This document shows, piece by piece, positions 8,649 through 16,650 of a stretch of 64,000 nucleotides of DNA. Under the pieces are notes generated by a model, which saw only the letters and a list, made by a program, of their open reading frames with translations, searched no databases and had not been told where the DNA came from. Position 1 is the stretch's first letter. Each line of letters opens with the position of its first letter. This stretch comes from Pseudomonas fluorescens (GTDB lineage Bacteria > Pseudomonadota > Gammaproteobacteria > Pseudomonadales > Pseudomonadaceae): positions 124,001-188,000 of the forward strand of contig NZ_CABVHK010000006.1 of assembly GCF_902497785.1 (NCBI RefSeq), written 5' to 3'. The position numbers and the translations under genes are program-made.

Positions 8649-9089
8649 ATGAACCCTATCGTTCTGGTGCTCAACGGCCCGAACCTCAACTTGCTTGGCA
8701 CCCGTGAACCGGCGACATATGGCCACGAAACCCTGGCGGATATTTCAGTGCTGTGCGCACGTGCTGCCGAAGAGTTCGGCCTCGCCGTCGAATTTCGCCA
8801 GACCAACCACGAAGGCGAATTGCTTGACTGGATTCACGCCGCTCGCGGCCGTTGTGCCGGTATCGTCATCAATCCGGCCGCCTGGACCCACACCTCGGTC
8901 GCCATTCGCGACGCCCTGGTCGCCAGCGAACTGCCGGTGATCGAAGTCCACCTGTCCAACGTCCATGCTCGCGAGCCATTCCGCCACCACTCCTTCGTTT
9001 CAGCCATCGCCACGGCGGTGATGGCCGGTTTCGGCAGCCACGGTTATCGACTGGCGCTGGAGCATTTCAGCCTGCAATTGAGAGGGTGA
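8649..9089 (+). CDS. aroQ: Type II 3-dehydroquinate dehydratase
   Basis: Interconverts 3-dehydroquinate and 3-dehydroshikimate. 146 residues, the type II length. Motifs: [17 protein letters not shown] with the catalytic Tyr, the substrate loop [10 protein letters not shown], and [16 protein letters not shown] with the conserved Glu/His/Arg set. The ATG at 8649 has a GGAGAG ribosome-binding site 6 bases upstream; an upstream in-frame ATG at 8619 lacks one. It is followed after 5 bases by an NAD-type quinate/shikimate dehydrogenase, so this copy is probably the catabolic (QuiB-like) paralogue and not the biosynthetic one. Confidence 0.95.
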   Translation: MNPIVLVLNGPNLNLLGTREPATYGHETLADISVLCARAAEEFGLAVEFRQTNHEGELLDWIHAARGRCAGIVINPAAWTHTSVAIRDALVASELPVIEVHLSNVHAREPFRHHSFVSAIATAVMAGFGSHGYRLALEHFSLQLRG

Positions 9090-9094
9090 ACGTC

Positions 9095-9949
9095 GTGACT
9101 CAGAAGAACACGGTACTGGCCGGCCTTATCGGCGCCGGCATTCAGGCTTCTCGCACACCCGCGCTGCATGAACATGAGGGCGATGCCCAGGGTTTGCGTT
9201 ACCTCTACCGCCTGATCGATCTCGACGCGTTGAAACTCGACAGCACCGCCCTCCCCGACCTGCTCAAGGCCGCCGAGCAGATGAACTTCACCGGCCTGAA
9301 CATTACCTTTCCTTGCAAGCAGGCGATCATCCCTCTGCTCGACGAATTGTCCCCGGAAGCCCGGGGCATCGGCGCGGTTAATACCGTGGTGTGGAAGGAC
9401 GGCAAACGCATCGGCCACAACACGGATTGCCTGGGTTTTGCCGAAGGTTTTCGCCGTGGCTTGCAAGGCGTTGCCGTTAAACGTGTAGTCCAGATGGGCG
9501 CCGGGGGTGCCGGTGCGGCAGTGGCCCACGCACTGTTGAGCGAAGGCGTAGAGCAACTGAGCATTTTCGATGTGGAAACCCGCCGGGCCCAGAGCCTGGC
9601 CGACAACCTCAATCAGCATTTCGGCGCCGGTCGCGCAGTGGCGGGCCATAATTTGCCGAGCGCAATGGCCGAGGCTGACGGCCTGGTCAACACGACGCCC
9701 ATGGGCATGAAAAAGCTGCCTGGGATGCCGGTGCCGGCAGAGCTACTGCGGGCGCAATTGTGGGTCGCGGAGATTGTTTATTTCCCTCTCGAAACTGAAC
9801 TGCTGCGCAACGCCCGCGCCTTGGGTTGCCGGACGCTGGATGGCGGCAACATGGCGGTGTTTCAGGCGGTGAAAGCGTTTGAACTGTTCAGCGGCGTGGT
9901 ACCGGATGCGCAGCGAATGCTCGCGCATTTTCAAAGCATGAAGGGTTGA
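9095..9949 (+). CDS. Quinate/shikimate dehydrogenase (NAD-type AroE paralogue)
   Basis: 284 residues. It oxidises quinate and/or shikimate to the 3-dehydro acids. The catalytic Lys75 (NITFPCKQ) and Asp111 (HNTDCLGF) are present. Two features argue for catabolism: the substrate motif reads SRTP with the following HEHEGDAQG, as in quinate/shikimate dehydrogenases, where AroE has SLSP; and the Rossmann fold (MGAGGAGAA) is followed by IFDVETRRA, with an Asp at the end of beta-2 that favours NAD over NADP. The GTG at 9095 has GAGAGG at suitable spacing; a GTG at 9086 would overlap the aroQ stop but is too close to that site. Confidence 0.9.
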   Translation: MTQKNTVLAGLIGAGIQASRTPALHEHEGDAQGLRYLYRLIDLDALKLDSTALPDLLKAAEQMNFTGLNITFPCKQAIIPLLDELSPEARGIGAVNTVVWKDGKRIGHNTDCLGFAEGFRRGLQGVAVKRVVQMGAGGAGAAVAHALLSEGVEQLSIFDVETRRAQSLADNLNQHFGAGRAVAGHNLPSAMAEADGLVNTTPMGMKKLPGMPVPAELLRAQLWVAEIVYFPLETELLRNARALGCRTLDGGNMAVFQAVKAFELFSGVVPDAQRMLAHFQSMKG

Positions 9950-9958
9950 AGCTTCTTT

Positions 9959-9988
9959 TGTGGCGAGGGAGCAAGCTCCCTCGCCACA
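9959..9988. repeat. Perfect REP palindrome acting as bidirectional terminator
   Basis: Two 14-base arms (TGTGGCGAGGGAGC and its exact complement) are separated by AA. It fills the gap between two convergent genes and lies 3 bases from the TetR stop. The arms match the GAGGGAGC REP family seen at 15598, 28140 and 44472, here reduced to a single hairpin. Confidence 0.85.
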
Positions 9989-9990
9989 GT

Positions 9991-10668
9991 TCAGGCCTGC
10001 AAGTAGCGCAACACCGACTCGCAAATCATCTCCCGATGACGCTGTTTGATGCTTTCGTCCGGCAAGTCGATCTGAAAAATCTCACCAAACGTATGGCGGT
10101 TCGAGACGCGATAGAAGCAGAAGGAACTGATCAGTAGATGCACATCCAGCGGATCGAGGCCCGCCCGAAAAACCCCCTCTTCGACCCCGCGCTGCAAAAT
10201 CACGCCCAGTGAATCAAGAATGGTGTTGTTCATCGCCTTGATCGCATCGGAGCGCTTCACGTATTCCGCGTTGTGAATGTTCTCGATACTGACGATGCGC
10301 ACGAAATCGACATTGCGATCATGGTGATCGAAAGTGAACTCCACGAGCCGCCGAATCGCGTCCACCGGTGCCAGCTCAGCCAGGTGCAGACGATTTTCGG
10401 TGTTGCGAATGTCGCCGTAGAGTTTCTCCAGCACCTCGATATAGAGCTGTTCCTTACTGCCGAAGTAGTAATAGATCATGCGTTTGGAGGTGTGAATGCG
10501 CTCGGCGATCGCATCGACGCGAGCGCCGGAAAGACCCTGCTGGACGAACTCGACAATGGCTTCTTGAAGAATATTCTCGCGGGTTTTTTCCGGGTTGTTT
10601 TTGCGACTCTTGCGAGGCTCGGCCATGGGCTCGTCGGGCGCTGCGGAGAGTTCTGGGATCATTGTCAT
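9991..10668 (-). CDS. TetR-family regulator, likely of quinate/shikimate genes
   Basis: 225 residues from the ATG at 10668 (a GTG at 10692 is possible). The N-terminal helix-turn-helix includes RENILQEAIVEFVQQGLSGARVDAIAERIHTSKRMIYYYFGSKEQLY, of which the conserved core is TSKRMIYYYFGSKEQLY. A C-terminal TetR-type ligand domain follows, with a Pro/charged N-terminal extension. It lies between the aroQ/dehydrogenase pair and quiC, and two near-identical palindromic sites precede both transcription units. It therefore probably represses the pathway until quinate, shikimate or a downstream intermediate binds. Confidence 0.88.
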   Translation of the reverse strand: MTMIPELSAAPDEPMAEPRKSRKNNPEKTRENILQEAIVEFVQQGLSGARVDAIAERIHTSKRMIYYYFGSKEQLYIEVLEKLYGDIRNTENRLHLAELAPVDAIRRLVEFTFDHHDRNVDFVRIVSIENIHNAEYVKRSDAIKAMNNTILDSLGVILQRGVEEGVFRAGLDPLDVHLLISSFCFYRVSNRHTFGEIFQIDLPDESIKQRHREMICESVLRYLQA

Positions 10669-10769
10669 TGCGGGCTCACGGCCATCATGCACAGGCGGGC
10701 GATTATGAGCCGCACTGTCCAGCGAAGGAAGCCGCGCGGCGCCGGTTTAACCTCACGCTTACGAAATTC

Positions 10770-12671
10770 CTACAACTTCGCCTGACGGGTGGCGCCGCTG
10801 CGGGATTTGGCCATGGCCGCCAGCCTCACCGCCACGTTGGCCGCACCATAACCGGCATAGCCGTTCTTGCGCTGGATGATTTCAAAGAAGAACCGCCCTT
10901 CGAACGGCTCGGTGTACACGTGAAACAACTCACCGCCTTGGGCATCACGGTCGTACAGCACGTTGTAATACGCCAGCTCGCTGAGGAACTCATCGTCGAA
11001 ATCGAATCGCGCCGCCAGGTCGTCATAGTAATTGAGCGGGATGTCCAGCAGCGGCACACCCGCGTCCTTGGCCCGACTGACCTCGGTGAAGATTTCGTCG
11101 CAATCAAACGCGATATGATGCACGCCGGAGCCGCGATAACTCGACAGCGCGTGTGAGATCGCGGTGTTGCGGTTCTCGGAAATGTTCAGCGGCAAGCGAA
11201 TCGAACTGTCGCGGCTGCGCAGCGCTCGACTCTTCACCAACCCGTACGGATCGGGCAGCACCACTTCGTCATCGGCCTCGAAATCCAGCAGGCTCTTATA
11301 GAACAGCACCCAACTGTCGAGGCTGTCGGCCGGTAACGCCATTGCCATGTGGTCGATGCGCTTGAGACCGCCACTGGCCGTGGCCGTTGGTTGCAGATTG
11401 AAATCGGTGCCATAGACGTCGGCGTGCTGGTCCACCAGATAAATCAGGCTGCCGTCCGGCGCACGCACTGCGGCCAGTTCCAATTCGTTGGGGCCGACCA
11501 GTCCGCGATACGGCTGACCTTTGTAAGCCACGGCCCGGGCCAGCGCGCTGGCGCTGTCCTTGACCCGCACCGCAGTGGCGCACAGCGAAGGACCATGAGC
11601 CTCGAAAAAACTGTGGGCAAACGAGTAAGGTTCGGAGTTGAGGATCAGGTTGATGTCGCCCTGGCGCATCAGGCTCACGCTTTTGGAGCGATGTTGACCG
11701 GCTTTGACAAAACCCATCCGCTCAAGCCAATGGCAGAGCTTGGCGCCGAGGCTTTCGTCCACGGCGAACTCGAGAAACTCGATGCCGTTGTATTCGCTGG
11801 CCTTGGGGGTCTGAAACAGGATCTCCGGCGTGGCCGCTGGTGCGGCTTCCTGGGCCAGCCGCTCGCGAGTTTTCTCTTCCAGATACAGCAACGAACGCAA
11901 ACCGTCGGCGGCGTTGGCCCGAGGCGGCGCAGCGCGGAAGCCGTCGTTGAAAATCTCCAGTGACAAGGGCCCGGTGTAGCCACTCTTGATGATCGGCGCG
12001 AGAAAACCCGGCAGGTCGAATTCGCCCTGGCCGGGGAAGCAGCGGAAATGCCGGCTCCATTCCAGCACATCCATGGCCAGAATCGGCGCGTCGGCCATTT
12101 GCACGAAGAAAATCTTGTCGCCGGGAATCTCGGCAATGCCCGCCGGATCACCCTTGAGCGACAGCGTGTGAAAACTGTCCAGCAACACGCCCAGACTCGG
12201 ATGATCCGCCTGACGAACGATGTTCCACACCTGTTGCCAAGTGTTTACATGCCGGCCCCAGGCCAATGCTTCGTAACCGATCCGCAGGCCTCGCGCACCG
12301 GCGTGTTCGGCGAGCAGGCGCAAGTCGTCGACGAGGATCTGTTCATCACCGAGGCAATCGGCGGAAGCGTTGCTGCACACCAGCACCAGGTCGGTACCCA
12401 GTTCCTGCATCAGGTCGAATTTGCGCTCGGCCCGTTCCAGATTGCGTGACAGGCGGTCGCGGCGGCAGCCCTCGAAATCCCGGAACGGTTGAAACAGTGT
12501 GATGGCGATCCCGAGATCGGCGCACATCTGTTTAACTTCCCGTGGGCTACCGTCGTAGTAGAGAAGGTCGTTCTCGAAAATCTCCACCCCGTCAAAACCG
12601 GCGGCGGCAATGGCTTCGAGTTTTTCCGGCAGGGTACCGCTCAAGGACACGGTGGCAATGGAACGCTGCAT
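10770..12671 (-). CDS. quiC: 3-dehydroshikimate dehydratase fused to HPPD-like domain (QuiC type)
   Basis: 633 residues. The N-terminal part (about 1-270) is a sugar-phosphate-isomerase-like TIM barrel beginning MQRSIATVSLSGTLPEKLEAI; its metal ligands catalyse dehydration of 3-dehydroshikimate to protocatechuate. The C-terminal part (about 285-620) is a vicinal-oxygen-chelate domain of the 4-hydroxyphenylpyruvate dioxygenase fold (HHIAFDCDEIF, FFEIIQRKNGYAGYG). The same fusion is known in QuiC1 of P. putida, where the second domain's role is not settled. It acts after AroQ and the dehydrogenase; the ring-cleavage genes are not in this window. Its 5' region holds a REP array. Confidence 0.93.
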   Translation of the reverse strand: MQRSIATVSLSGTLPEKLEAIAAAGFDGVEIFENDLLYYDGSPREVKQMCADLGIAITLFQPFRDFEGCRRDRLSRNLERAERKFDLMQELGTDLVLVCSNASADCLGDEQILVDDLRLLAEHAGARGLRIGYEALAWGRHVNTWQQVWNIVRQADHPSLGVLLDSFHTLSLKGDPAGIAEIPGDKIFFVQMADAPILAMDVLEWSRHFRCFPGQGEFDLPGFLAPIIKSGYTGPLSLEIFNDGFRAAPPRANAADGLRSLLYLEEKTRERLAQEAAPAATPEILFQTPKASEYNGIEFLEFAVDESLGAKLCHWLERMGFVKAGQHRSKSVSLMRQGDINLILNSEPYSFAHSFFEAHGPSLCATAVRVKDSASALARAVAYKGQPYRGLVGPNELELAAVRAPDGSLIYLVDQHADVYGTDFNLQPTATASGGLKRIDHMAMALPADSLDSWVLFYKSLLDFEADDEVVLPDPYGLVKSRALRSRDSSIRLPLNISENRNTAISHALSSYRGSGVHHIAFDCDEIFTEVSRAKDAGVPLLDIPLNYYDDLAARFDFDDEFLSELAYYNVLYDRDAQGGELFHVYTEPFEGRFFFEIIQRKNGYAGYGAANVAVRLAAMAKSRSGATRQAKL

Positions 12672-12734
12672 GTTTCGACTCCCGGTGGTGGAGACTGTCT
12701 TGTTAGGGGCATAGCTACGCTTTCGCTTTATGTA

Positions 12735-12977
12735 GGAGCGAGCTTGCTCGCGAGGGACTCAAGAGCGCCGCGTTTGGCCAGAAAACACGCGTAATCCTTA
12801 AGACCATCGGGAGCGAGCTTGCTCGCGAGGGACTCAAGAGCGCCGCGTTTGGCCAGAAAACACGCGTAATCCTTAAGACCATCGGGAGCGAGCTTGCTCG
12901 CGAGGGACTCAAGAGCGCCGCGTTTGGCCAGAAAACACGCGTAATCCTTAAGACCATCGCGAGCAAGCTCGCTCCTA
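12735..12977. repeat. Three tandem 75-bp REP-containing units plus inverted REP
   Basis: Units at 12735-12809, 12810-12884 and 12885-12959 are essentially identical. Each opens with GGAGCGAGCTTGCTCGCGAG (a REP hairpin) and continues with a 55-base unique segment (ACTCAAGAGCGCCGCGTTTG...). The array closes with an inverted REP (GCGAGCAAGCTCGCTCC) at about 12957-12977. Every unit has 25 codons without a stop on the minus strand, but the reading is repetitive and not a gene. It sits in the divergent quiC/MFS promoter region, an uncommon place for REPs. Confidence 0.93.
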
Positions 12978-13022
12978 CACGGAACAGCGTTCGTCCCCTG
13001 GATCGCGTTTTTCTTGACGTGA

Positions 13023-13074
13023 ATTATTGGCTGCAAGATCCAGTACAGCAATTCAAAGTGTACTACCCGGTTAG
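13023..13074 (-). promoter_or_regulatory. Operator and candidate promoter between quiC and the MFS gene
   Basis: TGTACT-ACCC-GGTTAG at 13059-13074 matches the aroQ operator in both half-sites and spacing, and the flank GTTAGTTTTG also agrees. On the minus strand a TTGCTG (13046-13051) and AATAAT (13023-13028) with a 17-base spacer could drive quiC just downstream of the operator. The rest of the 555-base gap between quiC and the MFS gene is the REP array and about 150 bases of leader before the MFS start. Confidence 0.5.
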
Positions 13075-13226
13075 TTTTGCGTGCGATTATCGAACACAAT
13101 GGCCATTGGCGAATTGACGATTTTTCGTCCACTGCCCACCATCCACTACACATTGATTCCGGTCACAACCATCGGTCTCGGTGACCCAAGACTCAGAACA
13201 CCACATAAAAATAATCGGTGGCCTAC

Positions 13227-14567
13227 ATGACTCCTTCCCAAAGCTCTCCCGTGGAGCGATCTTCCATCACTCCTGCCGCCGGCGGTATCGGCGATAAAAT
13301 TCGTGGCGCCATGGCCGTCGGCAAAACCCGTTGGGGCATGCTGGCACTGGTGTTTTTCGCCACCACCCTGAACTACATCGACCGCGCCGCGCTGGGCGTC
13401 ATGCAGCCCATCCTCGCCAAGGAAATGAGCTGGACGGCGATGGACTACGCCAACATCAACTTCTGGTTCCAGGTCGGCTACGCCATCGGGTTTGTGCTGC
13501 AAGGCCGGTTGATCGATCGGGTCGGTGTGAAACGCGTGTTCTTCTGCGCCGTGTTGCTCTGGAGCCTGGCGACAGGCGCCCACGGCCTGGCCACGTCAGC
13601 AGTCGGTTTCATGGTCTGCCGCTTCATCCTCGGGTTGACCGAAGCCGCCAACTACCCGGCCTGCGTGAAAACCACGCGGTTGTGGTTCCCCGCCGGCGAG
13701 CGCGCCGTGGCCACCGGCATCTTCAACGCCGGCACCAACGTTGGTGCGATGTTCACGCCAATGCTGTTGCCGCTGATTCTGCACGTGTGGGGCTGGCAGG
13801 CCGCGTTCCTGTGCATGGCTGCTTTGGGCGGGATCTGGCTGTTGTTCTGGGGGCTGAAGTACTACAACCCGGAAGAACACCCGAGCGTGAAACAATCGGA
13901 ACTGGACTACATCCAGAAGGAAGTCGAACCGGAACAATCCCGCGTACCGTTCTCGAAAATCCTGCGCATGCGTGGCACCTGGGCCTTCGCCCTCGCCTAC
14001 TCGATCACAGCGCCGGTGTTCTGGTTCTATCTGTACTGGCTGCCGCCGTTCCTCAATCAACAATACAACCTGGGGATCAACGTGACCCAGATGGGTATCC
14101 CGCTGATCATCATCTACCTGACGGCCGACTTCGGCAGCGTCGGCGGCGGCATTCTCTCTTCGTTCCTGATCGGCCGTGGGGTCAACCCGATCAAGGCGCG
14201 ACTGATGTCGATGTTCCTGTTCGCCTGCTGCATCGTCGGCGTCGTCATGGCCGCCGGTTCGAGCAGCCTGTGGGTCGCGGTGTTTGCCATCTCCCTGGCC
14301 ATCGGCGCACACCAGGCCTGGACCGCAAACATCTGGAGCCTGGTGATGGACTACACGCCTAAACACATGATGAGTACGGTGTTTGGCTTCGGCGGTATGT
14401 GCGCGGCCATCGGCGGAATGTTCATGACCCAGTTGGTCGGCCACATTCTGACCATCACCAATAACAACTACACCGTGCTGTTCACCATGATTCCGGCGAT
14501 GTACTTCATTGCACTGATCTGGATGTACTTCATGGCACCGCGCAAGATTCCCACCGTTACCGAGTAA
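13227..14567 (+). CDS. MFS transporter, anion:cation symporter family
   Basis: 446-residue inner-membrane transporter with 12 hydrophobic segments. The opening motif TTLNYIDRAALGVMQP and the loop RLIDRVGVKR are typical of the ExuT/GudP/phthalate (ACS) branch, which imports hydroxylated or aromatic carboxylates with protons. Divergent from quiC across a region carrying the shared operator, it is the likely quinate, shikimate or dehydroshikimate importer. The ATG at 13227 follows CGGTGG; a GTG at 13218 is an alternative. Confidence 0.9.
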   Translation: MTPSQSSPVERSSITPAAGGIGDKIRGAMAVGKTRWGMLALVFFATTLNYIDRAALGVMQPILAKEMSWTAMDYANINFWFQVGYAIGFVLQGRLIDRVGVKRVFFCAVLLWSLATGAHGLATSAVGFMVCRFILGLTEAANYPACVKTTRLWFPAGERAVATGIFNAGTNVGAMFTPMLLPLILHVWGWQAAFLCMAALGGIWLLFWGLKYYNPEEHPSVKQSELDYIQKEVEPEQSRVPFSKILRMRGTWAFALAYSITAPVFWFYLYWLPPFLNQQYNLGINVTQMGIPLIIIYLTADFGSVGGGILSSFLIGRGVNPIKARLMSMFLFACCIVGVVMAAGSSSLWVAVFAISLAIGAHQAWTANIWSLVMDYTPKHMMSTVFGFGGMCAAIGGMFMTQLVGHILTITNNNYTVLFTMIPAMYFIALIWMYFMAPRKIPTVTE

Positions 14568-14583
14568 ACGGCCGGCACATACT

Positions 14584-14673
14584 TGTGGGAGCGAGCTTGC
14601 TCGCGATAGCGATCGTTCAGTCAATTCTGATGTTGAATGATATTCCGCCATCGCGAGCAAGCTCGCTCCCACA
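14584..14673. repeat. REPIN: two inverted REPs (GTGGGAGCGAGC family)
   Basis: TGTGGGAGCGAGCTTGCTCGCGAT at the left end and its inverse at the right end enclose about 40 unrelated bases. It lies between convergent genes and probably acts as a transcription stop and mRNA stabiliser. Confidence 0.9.
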
Positions 14674-14690
14674 GGTCTTTCATCAACGAC

Positions 14691-15569
14691 CTATTTTCTA
14701 CTCTGTTGCCACGCCGCCGCTAACCCGCTGCAGCAAATCACCGCGATCCCGACCACGGTGGTGATCGTCGGCGTGTGGGAAAACAGCAACCAGCCCAGCA
14801 ACCCGGCAAAGACAATCTGGCAATAACCGAACGGTGCCAGCAATGCGGGGGCCGCGTGACGAAACGCCTGAGTCAGGAACAAATGCGCCGTCATCCCGCA
14901 GGCGCCCAGCGCCACCATCATCAATCCATGCCCCAGACTCGGCACTTGCCAGAAGAACGGCACCAGCGCGCTCATCACCAAGGTGTTGCACAGCCCGGCG
15001 AAGAAGTTGCTGGTGGTCGGGCTGTCAATGTTGCTGAGCTTGCGGGTGAGCAATTGATAGAAGCAGAAAAACAGCGCTGAGCACAGCGGCAGTAATACCG
15101 CTGGCGTGAACAGATCGCCGCCGGGATGGACGATGATCAACACCCCGACAAAACCGCAAATGACCGCAATCCATTGGCCCCGGGTGACGCGCTCACGCAG
15201 CAGCGGCACCGACAGCGCGGTGACCAGAACCGGCGCAAGAAAGTTGACTGCCGTGGCTTCGGCCAGCGGGATGTATTGCAGGCCGGTGGTGAAAAACAGG
15301 CTGGTGCCCAGCAGGCACAGCGCCCTCAGCAACTGCAGCAACGGCCGTTTTGTGCGTAGGACTCGCAGCCCGGACTGCGGCAGAAAAATCCCCGCCATCA
15401 GTAAGGTGTGAACCACATAGCGCGCCCAGACCACCATGACGATGGGGTAGAAACCCGAGAGGTACTTCGACAAGGCGTCGTGACTGGAAAACAGGAAAGT
15501 CGCGACGACGATCAGCAAAATCCCTTTGAAGGGTTGGTTTACACCTGAGAGGGGGGTGCTGACGGTCAT
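14691..15569 (-). CDS. EamA-family (DMT) transporter
   Basis: 292 residues with ten predicted transmembrane segments in two EamA repeats (about 15-145 and 160-288). Opens with PFKGILLIVVATFLFSSHDALSKYL, whose core FLFSSHDALSKYL is characteristic of the S-adenosylmethionine-carrier-like/RhaT-like DMT group. The second repeat has PFGYCQIVFAGLLGWLLFSHTP. Probably a metabolite exporter or importer in the inner membrane; the substrate cannot be told. The neighbouring quinate genes are convergent with it and separated by a REPIN, so a functional link is not implied. Confidence 0.88.
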   Translation of the reverse strand: MTVSTPLSGVNQPFKGILLIVVATFLFSSHDALSKYLSGFYPIVMVVWARYVVHTLLMAGIFLPQSGLRVLRTKRPLLQLLRALCLLGTSLFFTTGLQYIPLAEATAVNFLAPVLVTALSVPLLRERVTRGQWIAVICGFVGVLIIVHPGGDLFTPAVLLPLCSALFFCFYQLLTRKLSNIDSPTTSNFFAGLCNTLVMSALVPFFWQVPSLGHGLMMVALGACGMTAHLFLTQAFRHAAPALLAPFGYCQIVFAGLLGWLLFSHTPTITTVVGIAVICCSGLAAAWQQSRK

Positions 15570-15597
15570 TCACGGCCTCGAAATCTAATAAAAATGG

Positions 15598-15690
15598 GGC
15601 GAGGGAGCTTGCTCCCGCGGACCGGTCCGCGCTCGGGCGCAGGATCATCGACGACCGCTGTGCGGCCAAGCGGGAGCAAGCTCCCTCGCC
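15598..15690. repeat. REPIN (GAGGGAGCTTGCTCCC family)
   Basis: GGCGAGGGAGCTTGCTCCCGC and its inverse bound a 93-base hairpin-forming element between the DMT gene and a gene remnant. Confidence 0.88.
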
Positions 15691-15692
15691 AC

Positions 15693-15818
15693 GCCGTGGA
15701 CCTGCCACATCGCACAACTCGCATACCGTAACCGTGACGGGGCAACCTTGGCCAGATCTTCCAGGTTCGATGCCGAACGGTCGAAATGAAAGGCGTCCAC
15801 CAACACCGCGCCGTTAAG
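15693..15818 (-). pseudogene. Fragment of a sugar-phosphate isomerase/epimerase-like gene
   Basis: About 40 codons read NGAVLVDAFHFDRSASNLE followed by DLAKVAPSRLRYASC, which closely resembles the central LVDAFHFxRSGxxxDDL...Y..L segment of xylose-isomerase-like TIM-barrel proteins. No start or stop of its own is present. It is cut on one side by a REPIN (15598-15690) and on the other by a half-REP (about 15838-15870, GTAGGAGCTGCCGCAGGCTGCGATC) that abuts the IclR stop. It is most simply a deletion remnant of a catabolic gene once linked to the IclR regulator. Confidence 0.55.
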
Positions 15819-15873
15819 ATCGCATCCCTGCCAAACCCCGTAGGAGCTGCCGCAGGCTGCGATCTGTTGATCT

Positions 15874-16650
15874 TTAATCAAACAACTCCGACGCCAGACT
15901 CGCCGACGACAACTCCTCGGCAAACTTCAACAACAGCGGCGCCAACTCATGCAGCCGAGCCCCCGGCATCCGCGCACTCGGGCCGGCAATGCTCAGCACA
16001 CCAATGACTCGCCCGTCGCGCGGATGGCGTACTACCGCCGCAATCGCCGACGTGCCCACTGCCGAACTCTCCTCGACCCAGGCATAGCCCTGTTCTCGCG
16101 CCAGGCGCAGGCGCTCGAGCAGTTCAATGTTCGAACGCGGAGCATTCGGGCCCAGGTCTTTTGGCGGCTCCCCGGCCTGACGCTCCACCAGCGACAACGC
16201 TTCGGCATCGCTCATGCACGCGAGCCACGCATGCCCCGAGGCGGTGTAAAACAACGGCGCATCTCGTCCCATGTCCGGGTCGTAACGCAAGCCGGCACGG
16301 GCGCCCTGGGATTTGGCGATCCAGGTTTGGCGCTCGCCTTCGATGACCCCAAGACGCACCAACTCGCCGGTTTCCTGCGCCAGGCGATCGAGTACCGGTT
16401 GCACGATATCGGCGCCGCTGCTCGCCAGATAACGGAAACCCATGGCCACCAGCCTGGTCGACAAGTGATAGCGCAGGTTATCCGGATTCTGCCGCACGTA
16501 ACCCAGCCGAATCAGTTCGGAGAGCAATCGATGAGTAGCGCTTTTCGGGATGTCCAGTTGCTCCGCCAGCGTCTGCATCGGCAGGCCCCGAGGGTCACTG
16601 GTAAGACTTTCGAGCACGCTGAAAACACGTTCGATCTGACTGCCGGCCAT
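15874..16650 (-). CDS. IclR-family transcriptional regulator
   Basis: 258 residues: N-terminal winged helix-turn-helix (about 1-62, RVFSVLESLTSDPRGLPMQTLAEQL and IPKSATHRLLSELIRLGYV) and a C-terminal IclR effector domain (about 75-250). It has no intact catabolic neighbour: downstream is a gene fragment and upstream is a 450-base gap with a palindrome that could be its operator. It is probably an orphan regulator left after loss of its operon, or it acts elsewhere. Confidence 0.9.
   Translation of the reverse strand: MAGSQIERVFSVLESLTSDPRGLPMQTLAEQLDIPKSATHRLLSELIRLGYVRQNPDNLRYHLSTRLVAMGFRYLASSGADIVQPVLDRLAQETGELVRLGVIEGERQTWIAKSQGARAGLRYDPDMGRDAPLFYTASGHAWLACMSDAEALSLVERQAGEPPKDLGPNAPRSNIELLERLRLAREQGYAWVEESSAVGTSAIAAVVRHPRDGRVIGVLSIAGPSARMPGARLHELAPLLLKFAEELSSASLASELFD

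Noticed and set aside
12735..12977. CRISPR array
   Set aside because: Only three adjacent identical 75-bp units with no variable spacers, and each contains a REP hairpin.
12728..13153. Repetitive minus-strand reading frame with 25-residue repeats (ALESLASKLAPDG...)
   Set aside because: It is generated by the 75-bp REP tandem units, which have no stop in that frame; no ribosome-binding site or recognisable product.
13596..14672. 358-codon minus-strand frame over the MFS gene
   Set aside because: Antisense shadow; its N-terminal part is read from a REPIN.
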